From Synchiropus splendidus (lineage: Eukaryota; Chordata; Actinopteri; Syngnathiformes; Callionymidae), in contig NC_071349.1 in NCBI RefSeq assembly GCF_027744825.2, positions 2,728,001 to 2,792,000 on the forward strand: a DNA stretch of 64,000 nucleotides, given 5' to 3'. Positions 35,163 through 47,000 of this stretch are shown in pieces. The position numbers and the translations under genes are program-made. Position 1 is the first letter of the stretch. Each line of letters begins with the position of its first letter. The notes under the pieces were generated by a model. That model searched no databases, had not been told where the DNA came from, and saw only the letters and a list, made by a program, of their open reading frames with translations.

Positions 35163-36290
35163 CTAAGCTGTCTGAAGTGTTGTTCCAAAGTTATCAACAT
35201 TTTTACGTTTGGCGTTTCGGAATCGACCTTATCTCAAGCTGAAAACGCGTTTTCTGCATTGTGCCATAACTTTGCAGGGAAGCTTCAGAACATGAAATGT
35301 TCACCTCCCACTATAGCAGAAAGAGTCTTTCTAGTAGTTGCACATCAAATCTAAGCTGTCTGAAGTGTTTTTCCAAAATTATCAACATTTTTATGTTTGG
35401 CGTTCCGGAACCCACCTTAACTCAGGCTGAAAACGCGTTTTCGGCATTGTGCCATAACTTTGCAGGGAAGCTTCAGAACATGAAATATTCAGGTCCCACT
35501 ATAGCAGAAAGGGTCTTTCTAGTAGTTGCACATCAAATCTATGCTGTCTGAAGTGTTTTTCCAAAGTTATCAACATTTTTATGTTTGGCGTTCCGGAACC
35601 CACCTTATCTCAAGCTGAAAACGCGTTATCTGCATTGTGCAATAACTTTGCATGGAAGCTTCAGAACATGAAATGTTCACGTCCCACTATAACAGAAATG
35701 GTCTTTCTAGTAGTTGCACATCAAATCTAAGCTGTCTGAAGTGTTTTTCGAAAGTTATCAACATTTTTATGTTTGGCGTTCCGGAATCGACATTATCTCA
35801 GGCTGAAAACGCGTTTTACGCATTGTGCAATAACTTTGCAGGGAAGCTTCAGAAAATGAAATTTTCACCTCCCACTATAGCAGAAAGGGTGTTTCTAGTA
35901 GTTGCACATTAAATCTAAGCTGTCTGAAGTGTTATTCCAAAGTTATCAACATTTTTACGTTTGGCGTTTCGGAAACCACCTTATCTCAGACTGAACACGC
36001 GTTTTCTGCATTGTGCCATAACTTTGCAGGGAAGGTTCAGAACATGAAATGTTCACCTCCCACTATAGCAGAAAGGGTCTTTCTAGTAGTTGCACATCAA
36101 ATCTAAGCTGACTGAAGTGTTTTTCGTAAGCTATCAACATTTTTATGTTTGGCGTTCCAGAATCGACCTTATCTCAGGCTGAAAACGCGTTGTCTGCATT
36201 GTGCCATAACTTTGCATGGAAGCTTCCGAACATGAAATTTTAACCTCCCACTATAGCAGAAAGGGTCTTTCTATTAGTTTCACAACAAAT
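35163..36290 (+). repeat. Higher-order repeat copy 3, reduced to 6 monomers (1128 bp)
   Basis: m1 to m4 follow copies 1 and 2. The fifth monomer is a hybrid: its front half is m5 (TTTCGGAAACC, CAGACTGAACACG) and its tail is m6 of copy 2 (GCAGGGAAGGTTCAG, then CTGACTG). The switch lies within 35997-36024, where m5 and m6 are identical. The final monomer is the copy-2 type m7. Confidence 0.88.
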
Positions 36291-38169
36291 CTAAGCTTTC
36301 CGATGAGTTTTTCCAAAGATATCAACATTTTTATGTTTGGCGTTCCGGAATCGACCTTATCTCAGGCTGAAAACGCGTTTTACGCATTGTGCCATAACTT
36401 TGCAGGGAAGCTTCAGAAAATGAAATTTTCACCTCCCACTATAGCAGAAAGGGTATTTCTAGTAGTTGCACATTAAATCTAAGGAGTCTGAAGTGTTGTT
36501 CCAAAGTTATCAACATTTTTACATTTGGCGTTTCGGAAACCACCTTATCTCAGACTGAACACGCGTTTTCTGCATTGTGCCATAACTTTGCAGGGAAGCT
36601 TCAGAACATGAAATGTTCACGTCCCACTATAACAGAAATGGTCTTTCTGGTAGTTGCACATCAAATCTAAGCTGTCTGAAGTGTTTTTCGAAAGTTATCA
36701 ACATTTTTATGTTTGGCGTTCCGGAATCGACCTTATCTCAGGCTGAAAACGCGTTTTACGCATTATGCAATAACTTTGCAGGGAAGCTTCAGAAAATGAA
36801 ATTTTCACCTCCCACTATAGCAGAAAGGGTGTTTCTAGTAGTTGCACATTAAATCTAAGCTGTCTGAAGTGTTGTTCCAAAGTTATCAACATTTTTACGT
36901 TTGGCGTTTCGGAAACCACCTTATCTCAGACTGAAAACGCGTTTTCTGCATTGTGCCATAACTTTGCAGGGAAGCCTCAGAACATGAAATGTTCACCTCC
37001 CACTATAGCAGAAAGGGTCTTTCTAGTAGTTGCACATCAAATCTAAGATGTCTGAAGTGTTTTTCCAAAGTTATCAACATTTTTATGTTTGGCGTTCCGG
37101 AATCGACCTTATCTCAGGCTGAAAACGCGTGTTACGGATTGTGCCATAACTTTGCAGGGAAGCTTCAGAACATGAAATTTTCACCTCCCACTATACCAGA
37201 AAGGGTCTTTCGAGTAGTTGCACATTAAATCTAAGCTGTCTGAAGTGTTGTTCCAAAGTTATCAACATTTTTACGTTTGGCGTTTCGGAATCGACCTTAT
37301 CACAAGCTGAAAACGCGTTTTACGCATTGTGCAATAACTTTGCAGGGAAGCTTCAGAACATGAAATGTTCACCTCCCACTATAGCAGAAAGCGTCTTTCT
37401 AGTAGTTGCACATCAAATCTAAGCTGTCTGAAGTGTTTTTCCAAATTATCAACATTTTTATGTTTGGCGTTCCGGAATCGACCTTATCTCAAGCTGAAAA
37501 CGCGTTTTCTGCATTGTGCCATAACTTTGCAGGGAAGCCTCAGAACATGAAATGTTCACCTCCCACTATAGCAGGAAGGGTCTTTCTAGTATTTGCACAT
37601 CAAATCTAAGCTGTCTGAAGTGTTTTTCCAAAGTTATCAACATTTTTATGTTTGGCGTTCCGGAATCGACCTTATCTCAGGCTGAAAACGCGTTTTACGC
37701 ATTGTGCAATAACTTTGCGGGGAAGCTTCAGAAAATGATATTTTCACCTCCCAATATAGCAGAAAGGGTGTTTCTAGTAGTTGCACATTAAATCTAAGCT
37801 GTCTGAAGTGTTGTTCCAAAGTTATCAACATTTTTACGTTTGGCGTTTCGGAATCGACCTTATCTCAAGCTGAAAACGCGTTTTCTGCATTGTGCCATAA
37901 CTTTGCAGGGAAGCTTCAGAAAATGAAATATTCAGGTCCCACTATAGCAGAAAGGGTCTTTCTAGTAGTTGCACATCAAATCTATGCTGTCTGAAGTGTT
38001 TTTCCAAAATTATCAACATTTTTATGTTTGGCGTTCCGGAACCCACCTTAACTCAGGCTGAAAACGCGTTTTCGGCATTGTGCCATAACTTTGCAGGGAA
38101 GCTTCAGAACATGAAATTTTCACCTCCCACTATAGCAGAAAGGGTGTTTCTAGTAGTTGCACATTAAAT
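36291..38169 (+). repeat. Mixed satellite monomers between higher-order blocks
   Basis: These monomers are recombined types from the neighbouring blocks. 36.61-36.85 kb matches 29.66-29.90 kb. 36.9-37.3 kb (AGATGTCTG, AAGCCTCAG, TTACGGATTG) resembles 28.7-29.0 and 31.5-31.8 kb. Monomers at about 37795 and 37983 look like hybrids of m1/m2 and m3/m2/m4. The single 1-bp deletion of the 22.5-44.4 kb stretch lies at about 37444 (CCAAATTATC). No gene is present. Confidence 0.78.
37441..37450 (+). other. Lone 1-bp deletion in the homogeneous core
   Basis: CCAAATTATC replaces CCAAAATTATC. This is the only phase change I could find between about 22508 and 44390. Confidence 0.85.
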
Positions 38170-39297
38170 CTAAGCTGTCTGAAGTGTTGTTCCAAAGTTA
38201 TCAACATTTTTACGTTTGGCGTTTCGGAAACCACCTTATCTCAGACTGAACACGCGTTTTCTGCTTTGTGCCATAACTTCTCAGGGAGGCTTCAGAACAT
38301 GAAATGTTCACCTCCCACTATAGCAGACAGGGTCTTTCTGGTAGTTGCACATCAAATCTAAGCTGTCTGAAGTGTTTTTCCAAAGTTATCAACATTTTTA
38401 TGTTTGGCGTTCCGGAACCCACCTTAACTCTGGCTGAAAACGCGTTTTCGGCATTGTGCCATAACTTCTCAGGGAAGCTTCAGAACATGAAATGTTCACC
38501 TCCCACTATAGCAGAAAGGGTCTTTCTAGTAGTTGCACATCAAATCTAAGCTGTCTGAAGTGTTGTTCCAAAGTTATCAACATTTTTACGTTTGGCGTTT
38601 CGGAAACCACCTTATCTCAAGCTGAAAACGCGTTTTCTGCATTGTGCCATAACTTTGCAGGGAAGCTTCAGAACATGAAATGTTCACGTCCCACTAAAAC
38701 AGAAATGGTCTTTCTAATAGTTGCACATGAAATCTAAGCTGTCAGAAGTGTTTTTCGAAAGTTATCAACATTTTTATGTTTGGCGTTCCGGAATCGACCT
38801 TATCTCAAGCTGAAAACGCGATTTCTACATTGTGCCATAACTTTGCAGGGAAGCTTCAGAACATGAAATGTTCACCTCCCACTATAGCAGAAAGGGTCTT
38901 TCTAGTAGTTGCACATCAAATCTAAGCTGACTGAAGTGTTTTTCGTAAGCTATCAACATTTTTATGTTTGGCGTTCCGGAATCGACCTTATCTCAGGCTG
39001 AAAACGCGTTTTACGCATTGTGCAATAACTTTGCAGGGAAGCTTCAGAAAATTAAATTTTCACCTCCCACTATAGCAGAAAGGGTGTTTCTAGTAGTTGC
39101 ACATTAAATCTAAGCTGTCTGAAGTGTTGTTCCAAAGTTATCAACATTTTTACGTTTGGCGTTTCGGAAACCACCTTATCTGAGACTGAACACGCGTTTT
39201 CTGCATTGTGCCATAACTTCTCAGGGAGGCTTCAGAACATGAAATGTTCACCTCCCACTATAGCGGAAAGGGTCTTTCTGGTAGTTGCACATCAAAT
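38170..39297 (+). repeat. Second higher-order family, copy 1 (6 monomers, 1128 bp)
   Basis: Monomers a-b-c-d-(e/f)-g. a: TTCTGCTTTGTG and GCAGACAGGG. b: TTAACTCTGG. c: CACGTCCCACT and CTAATAG. d: CTGTCAGAAG and GATTTCTACATTG. g: TTATCTGAGACTG and GCGGAAAGG. The fifth monomer joins the front of e (CTGACTG, CGTAAGC) to the back of f (CCGGAATCG, TTACGC, GAAAATTAAATTTTC). The switch lies within about 38951-38977. Confidence 0.87.
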
Positions 39298-40613
39298 CTA
39301 AGCTGTCTGAAGTGTTGTTCCAAAGTTATCAACATTTTTACGTTTGGCGTTTCGGAAACCACCTTATCTCAGACTGAACACGCGTTTTCTGCTTTGTGCC
39401 ATAACTTCTCAGGGAGGCTTCAGAACATGAAATGTTCACCTCCCACTATAGCAGACAGGGTCTTTCTGGTAGTTGCATATCAAATCTAAGCTGTCTGAAG
39501 TGTTTTTCCAAAGTTATCAACATTTTTATGTTTGGCGTTCCGGAACCCACCTTAACTCTGGCTGAAAACGCGTTTTCGGCATTGTGCCATAACTTCTCAG
39601 GGAAGCTTCAGAACATGAAATGTTCACCTCCCACTATAGCAGAAAGGGTCTTTCTAGTAGTTGCACATCAAATCTAAGCTGTCTGAAGTGTTGTTCCAAA
39701 GTTATCAACATTTTTACGTTTGGCGTTTCGGAAACCACCTTATCTCAAGCTGAAAACGTGTTTTCTGCATTGTGCCATAACTTTGCAGGGAAGCTTCAGA
39801 ACATGAAATGTTCACGTCCCACTATAACAGAAATGGTCTTTCTAATAGTTGCACATCAAATCTAAGCTGTCAGAAGTGTTTTTCGAAAGTTATCAACATT
39901 TTTATGTTTGGCGTTCCGGAATCGACCTTATCTCAAGCTGAAAACGCGATTTCTACATTGTGCCATAACTTTGCAGGGAAGCTTCAGAACATGAAATGTT
40001 CACCTCCCACTATAGCAGAAAGGGTCTTTCTAGTAGTTGCACATCAAATCTAAGCTGACTGAAGTGTTTTTCGTAAGCTATCAACATTTTTATGTTTGGC
40101 GTTCCAGAATCGACCTTATCTCAGGCTGAAAACGCGTTGTCTGCATTGTGCCATAACTTTGCATGGAAGCTTCCGAACATGAAATTTTAACCTCCCACTA
40201 TAGCAGAAAGAGTCTTTCTATTAGTTTCACAACAAATCTAAGCTGTCCGATGAGTTTTTCCAAAGATATCAACATTTTTATGTTTGGCGTTCCGGAATCG
40301 ACCTTATCTCAGGCTGAAAACGCGTTTTACGCATTGTGCAATAACTTTGCAGGGAAGCTTCAGAAAATTAAATTTTCACCTCCCACTATAGCAGAAAGGG
40401 TGTTTCTAGTAGTTGCACATTAAATCTAAGCTGTCTGAAGTGTTGTTCCAAAGTTATCAACATTTTTACGTTTGGCGTTTCGGAAACCACCTTATCTGAG
40501 ACTGAACACGCGTTTTCTGCATTGTGCCATAACTTCTCAGGGAGGCTTCAGAACATGAAATGTTCACCTCCCACTATAGCGGAAAGGGTCTTTCTGGTAG
40601 TTGCACATCAAAT
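39298..40613 (+). repeat. Second higher-order family, copy 2 (7 monomers, 1316 bp)
   Basis: This copy has the same order as copy 1, but e (CGTAAGC, CCAGAATCG, TTGTCTGC, CATGGAAGCTTCC) and f (CCGATGAG, AAAGATATC, TTACGC, GAAAATTAAATTTTC) are separate monomers. Offsets are 1128 bp for a-d and 1316 bp for g, as expected if copy 1 lost one monomer by an e/f exchange. Confidence 0.87.
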
Positions 40614-42570
40614 CTAAGCTGTGTTAAGTGTTTTTCCAAAGTCATCAACATTTTTATGTTTGGCGTTCCGGAACCCACCTTATCTCAAGCTGAAAACGCG
40701 TTTTCTGCATTGTGCCATAACTTTGCAGGGAAGCTTCAGAACATGAAATGTTCACCTCCCATGATAGCAGAAAGGGTCTTTCTAGTAGTTGCACATCAAA
40801 TCTAAGCTGTCAGAAGTGCTTTTCGAAAGTTATCAACATTTTTATGTTTGGCGTTCCGGAATCGACCTTATCTCAAGCTGAAAACGCGATTTCTGCATTG
40901 TGCCATAACTTTGCAGGGAAGCTTCAGAACATGAAATGTTCACCTCCCACTATAGCAGAAAGGGTCTTACTAGTCGTTGCACATCAAATCGAAGCTGACT
41001 GAAGTGTTTTTCGAAAGCTATCAACATTTTTATGTTTGGCGTTCCGGAATCGACCTTATCTCAGGCTGAAAACGCGTTGTCTGCATTGTGCCATAACTTT
41101 GCATGGAAGCTTCCGAACATGAAATTTTAACCTCCCACTATAGCAGAAAGGGTCTTTCTATTAGTTTCACAACAAATCAAAGCTGTCCGATGAGTTTTTC
41201 CAAAATTATCAACATTTTTATGTTTGGCGTTCCGGAATCGACCTTATCATAGGCTGAAAACGCGTTTTACGCGTTGTGCAATAACTTTGCAGGGAAGCTT
41301 CAGAACATGAAATGTTCACCTCCCACTATACCAGAAAGGGTCTTTCTAGTAGTTGCACATCAAATCTAAGCTGTCTGATGTGTTTTTCCAAAGTTATCAA
41401 CATTTTTATGTTTGGCGTTCCGGAATCGACCTTATCTCAGGCTGAAAACGCGTTTTACGCATTGTGCCATAACTTTGCAGGGAAGCTTCAGAAAATGAAA
41501 TTTTCACCTCCCACTATAGCAGAAAGGGTCTTTCTAGTAGTTGCACATCAAATCTAAGCTGTCTGAAGTGTTGTTCCAAAGTTATCAACATTTTTACGTT
41601 TGGCGTTTCGGAAACCACCTTATCTCAAGCTGAAAACGCGTTATCTGCATTGTGCCATAACTTTGCAGGGAAGCTTCAGAACATGAAATGTTCACATCCC
41701 ACTATAACAGAAATGGTCTTTCTAGTAGTTGCACATCAAATCTAAGCTGTCAGAAGTGTTTTTCGAAAGTTATCAACATTTTTATGTTTGGCGTTCCAGA
41801 ATCGACCTTATCTCAAGCTGAAAACGCGATTTCTGCATTGTGCCATAACTTTGCAGGGAAGCTTCAGAACATGAAATGTTCACCTCCAACTATAGCAGAA
41901 AGGGTCTTTCTAGTAGTTGCACATCAAATCTAAGCTGACTGAAGTGTTTTTCGTAAGCTATCAACATTTTTTTGTTTGGCGTTCCAGAATCGACCTTATC
42001 TCAGGCTGAAAACGCGTTGTCTGCATTGTGACATAACTTTGCATGGAAGCTTCCGAACATGAAATTTTAACCTCCCACTATAGCAGAAAGGGTCTTTCTA
42101 TTAGTTTCACAACAAATCTAAGCTGTCCGATGAGTTTTTCCAAAGATATCAACATTTTTATGTTTGGCGTTCCGGAATCGACCTTATCTCAGGCTGAAAA
42201 CGCGTTTTACGCATTGTGCCATAACTTCTCAGGGAAGCTTCAGAAAATGAAATTTTCACCTCCCACTGTAGCAGAAAGGGTATTTCTAGTAGTTGCACAT
42301 TAAATCTAAGCTGTCTGAAGTGTTGTTCCAAAGTTATCAACATTTTTAGGTTTGGCGTTTCGGAAACCACCTTATCTCAGACTGAAAACGCGTTTTCTGC
42401 ATTGTGCCATAACTTTGCAGGGAAGCCTCAGAACATGAAATGTTCACCTCCCACTATAGCAGAAAGGGTCTTTCTAGTAGTTGCACATCAAATCTAAGGT
42501 GTCTGAAGTGTTTTTCCAAAGTTATCAACATTTTTATGTTTGGCGTTCCGGAATCGACCTTATCTCAGGC
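40614..42570 (+). repeat. Homogeneous block holding a 1-kb long-range duplicate
   Basis: About 41565-42565 matches 30662-31662 at an offset of 10903 bp (58 monomers minus the 37444 deletion), with only about six base differences noticed in 1 kb. The start of the block (CTGTGTTAAGTG, GTCATCAAC) is mixed. The block ends sharply in the monomer at about 42560-42585. Confidence 0.82.
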
Positions 42571-45500
42571 TGAAAACGCGTTTTCTGCTTTATGCCATAA
42601 CTTTGCTGGGAATCATCAGAACATGAAATTTTAACCTCCCACAATAGAATAAAGGGTCTTTCTTGTAGTTGCACAACAAATCTAAGCTGTCTGAAGTGGT
42701 TTTCCAAAGTTATCAACATTTTTATGTTTGGCGTTCCGGAACCCACCTTATCTAAGGCTGAAGACTCGTTTTACGCATTGTGCCATAACTTTGCAAGGAA
42801 GTTCCAGAAAATGAAATTTTCACCTCCCACTATAGCAGAAAGGGTTTTTCTAGTAGTTGCACATCAAATGTAAGCTGTTTGAAGTGTTTTTCCAAAGTTA
42901 TCAACATTTTTACGCTTGGCGTTCCGGAACCCACCTTATCTCAGGCTGAAAAATTGTTTTCTGCATTGTCCCATAACTTTCCAGGGAAGCTTCAGAACAT
43001 GAAATTTTGACCTAACACTATAGCAGAAAGGGTCTTTCTAGTAGTTGCACATCAAATCTAAGCTGTCTGAAGTGTTTTTCGAAAGTTATCAACATTTTTA
43101 TGTTTTGCGTTCCAGAATCGACCTTATCTCATGCTGAAAACGCGTTTTCTGCATTGTGCCATAACTTCTGAGGGAAGCTTCAGAACATGAAATTTTCACC
43201 TCCCACTATAGCAGAAAGGGTCTTTCTAGTAGTTGCACATCAAATCTAAGCTGTCTGAAGTGTTTTTCGAAAGTTATCAACATTTTTATGTTTGGCGTTC
43301 CGGAACCCACCTTATCTTAGGCTGAAAACGCGTTTTACGCATTGTGCCATAACTTTGCACGGAAGCTTCAGAACATGAAATGTTCACCTCCCACTATAGC
43401 AAAAAGGGTCTTTCTAGTAGTTGCACATCAGATCTAAGCTGTCCGAAGTGTTTTTCGAAAGTTATCAACATTTTTATGTTTGGCGTTCCGGAATCGACCT
43501 TATCTCAGGCTGAAAACGCGTTTTCTGCATTGTTCCTTAACTTTGCAGGGAAACATCAGAACATGAAATTTTCACCTCCCACTATAGCAGAAAGGGTCTT
43601 TCTAGTAGTTGCACATCAAATCGAAGATGTCTGAAGTGTTTTTCCAAAGTTATCAACATTTTTATGTTTGGCGTCCCGGAATCGACCTTATCTCAGGCTG
43701 AAAACGCGTTTTCTGCATTGTGCCAAAACTTCTCAGGGAAGCTTCAGAACATGAAATGTTCACCTCCCACTATAGCAGAAAGGGTCTTTCTAGCAGTTGC
43801 ACATCAGATCTAAGCTGTCTGAAGTGTTTTCCGAAAGTTATCAACATTTTTATGTTTCGCGTTCCGGAACCCACCTTGTCTCAGGCTGAAAATGCGTTTT
43901 CTGCATTGTGCCATAACTTTGAAGGAAAGCTTCAGAACATGAAATGTTCACCTCCCCCTATAGTAGAAAGGGTCTTTCTAGTAGTTGCACATCAAATCTA
44001 AGCTGTCTGAAGTGTTTTTCCAAAGTTATCAACATTTTTACGGTTGGCGTTCCGGAACCCACCTTCTCTCAGGCTGAAAACGCATTTTCTGCATTGTGCC
44101 AAAACTTCTCAGGGAAGCTTCAGAACATGAAATGTTCACCTCCCACTATAGCAGAAAGGGTCTTTCTAGTAGTTGCGCATCAAATCTAAGCTGTCTGAAG
44201 TGTTTTTTGAAAGTAATCAACTTTTTTATGTTTGCCGTTCCGGAACCCACCTTATCTCAGGCTGAAAATGCGTTATCTGCATTGTGCCATAACTTTGAAG
44301 GAAAGCTTCAGAACATGAAAGTTTCACCTCCCACTATAGCAGAAAGGGTCTTTCTAGTAGTTGCACATCAAATCTAAGCTGTCTGATATGTTTTTTCCAA
44401 AGTTATCAACATTTTTATGTTTGGCGTTCCGGAACCCACCTTATCTCAGGCTGAAAACGCGTTTTCTGCATTGTCCCATAACTTTGCAGGGAAGCTTCAG
44501 AACATGAAATTTTCATTTCCCACTATAGCAGAAAGGGTCTTTCTAGTAGTTGCACATCAAATCTAAGCTGTCTGAAATATTTTTTCCAAAGTTATCAACA
44601 TTTTTATGTTTGGCGTTCCGGAACCCACCTTATGTCAGGCTGAAAACGCGTTTTCTGCATTGTTCCTTAACTTTGCAGGGAAGCTTCAGAACATGAAATT
44701 TTCAACTCCCACTATAACAGACAGGGTCTTTGTAGTCGTTGCACATCAAATCTAAGCTGTCTGAAGTGTTTTTAGAAAGTTATTAACATTTTTATGTTTG
44801 GCGTTCCGGAACCCACCTTTTCTCAGGCTGAAAACGCGTTTTCTGCATTGTGCCATAACTGTGAAGGAAAGCTTCACAACATGAAAGTTTCACCTCCCAC
44901 TATAGCAGAAAGGGTCTTTCTAGTAGTTACACATCAAATCTAAGCTGTCTGAAGTGTTTTTCCAAAGTTATCAACATTTTTATGTTTGGCGTTCCGGAAC
45001 CCACCTTATGTCAGGCTGAAAACGCGTTTTCTGCATTGATCCTTAACTTTGCAGGGAAGCTTCAGAACATGAAATTTTCAACTCCCACTATAACATACAG
45101 GGTCTTTGTAGTCGTTGCACATCAAACCTAAGCTGTATGAAGTGGTTTTCCAAAGTTATCAACATTTTTATGTTTGGCGTTCCGGAACCCACCTTATCTC
45201 AGGCTGAAAACGCGTTTTCTGCATTGTGCCATTACTTTGCAGGGAAGCTTCAGAACATGAAATTTTCACGTCCCACTATAGCAGAAAGGGTCTTTCTAGT
45301 AGTTGCACATCTAATCTAAGCTGTCTGAAGTGTTTTTCCAAAGTTATCAACATTTTTATGTTTGGCGTTCCGGAACCCATCTTATCTCATGCTGAAACCG
45401 CGTTTTCTGCATTGTGCCATAACTTTGCAAGGAAGTTTCAGAACATGAAATTTTCACCTCCCACTATAGCAGAAAGGGTCTTTCTAGTAGTTGCACATCA

Positions 45501-47000
45501 AATCTAAGCTGTCTGAAGTGTTTTTCCAAAGTTATCAACATTTTTATGTTTGGCGTTCCGGAACCCACCTTATCTCAGGCTGAAAACGCGTTTTCTGCAT
45601 TGTTCCTTAACTTTGCAGGGAAGATTCAGAACATGAAATTTTAACCTCCCACAATAGCATAAAGGGTCTTTCTTGTAGTTGCACAACAAATCTAAGCTGT
45701 CTGAAATGTTTTTTCCAAAGTTATCAACATTTTTATGTTTGGCGTTCCGGAACCCACCTTATCTCTGGCTGAAAACGCGTTTTCTGCTTTATGCCATAAC
45801 TTTGCTGGGAATCTTCAGAACATGAAATTTTAACCTCCCACAATAGCATAAAGGGTCTTTTTTGTAGTTGCACAACAAATCTAAGCTGTCTGAAATGTTT
45901 TTTCCAAAGTTATCAACATTTTTATGTTTGGCGTTCCGGAACCCACCTTATCTCAGGCTGAAAACGCGTTTTCTGCATTGTTCCTTAACTTTGCAGGGAA
46001 GCATCAGAACATGAAATGTTCACCTCCCACTATAGCAGAAAGGGTCTTTTCTGGTAGTTGCACATCAAATCTAAGCTGTCTGAAGTGTTTTTCCAAAGTT
46101 ATCAACATTTTTATGTTTGGCGTTCCGGAACCCACCTTATCTCAGGCTGAAAACGCGTTTTCTGCATTGTGCCACAACTTTGCAGGGAAGCTTCAGAACA
46201 TGAAATTTTCAACTCCCACTATAGCAGAAAGGGTCTTTCTAGTAGTTGCACATCAAATCTAAGCTGTCTGAAGTGTTTTTCCAAAGTTATCAACATTTTT
46301 ATGTTTGGCGTTCCGGAACCCACCTTATCTCAGGCTGAAAACGCGTTTTCTGCATTGTTCCTTAACTTTGCAGGGAAGCATCAGAACATGAAATTTTCAG
46401 CTCCCACTATGACAAACATGGTCTTTCTAATAGTTGCACATCAAATCTAATCTGTCTGAAGTGTTTTTCGAAAGTTATCAACATTTTTATGTTTGGCATT
46501 CAGGAACCCACCTTATCTCAGGCTGAAAACGCGTTTTCTGCATTGTCCCATAACTTTGCAGGGAAGCTTCAGAACATGAAATTTTCACTTCCCACTATAG
46601 CAGAAAAGGTCTTTCTAGTAGTTGCAGATAAAATCTAAGCTGTCTGAAATGTTTTTCCAAAGTCATCAACAATTTTTTGTTTGGCGTTCTGGAACCCACC
46701 TTATCTCAGTCTGAAAATGTGTTTTCTGAATTGTGCCGTAACTTTGCAGGGAAGCCTCAGAACATGAATTTTTCACCTCCCACAATGGCAGAAAGGGTCT
46801 TTCTCGTAGTTGCACATTAAAGCTAAGCTGTCTGAAGTGTTTTTCCAAACTTATCAACATTTTTATGTTTGGCGTTTCGGAATCGACCTTATCTCAGCCT
46901 GAAAACGCGCTTTACATATTTTGCCATAACTTTGCAGGGAAGCTTCAGAACATGACATTTTCACCACCCACTATAGCAGAAAGGGTCTTTCTAGTAGTTG
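42571..47000 (+). repeat. Older satellite block rich in AACCCACC monomers
   Basis: The types are new compared with upstream: GTTCCTTAAC (43.53, 44.66, 45.60, 45.98, 46.36 kb), GAAGGAAAGC (43.92, 44.30, 44.87 kb), CACAATAG with ATAAAGGG and GTTGCACAACAAATC. There are two dimeric repeats with a 376-bp offset: 43.66-44.0 with 44.04-44.38 kb, and about 44.6-44.75 with 44.98-45.13 kb. Six-T monomers at 44.39, 44.58, 45.70 and 45.90 kb shift the phase by +1 each, and a T insertion at about 46047 adds one more. No gene is present. Confidence 0.8.

Noticed and set aside
45924..46262. 112-codon frame spanning nearly two monomers
   Set aside because: A single inserted T near 46047 (GTCTTTTCTGG) changes the frame past the usual stop. 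There is no evidence of a gene.
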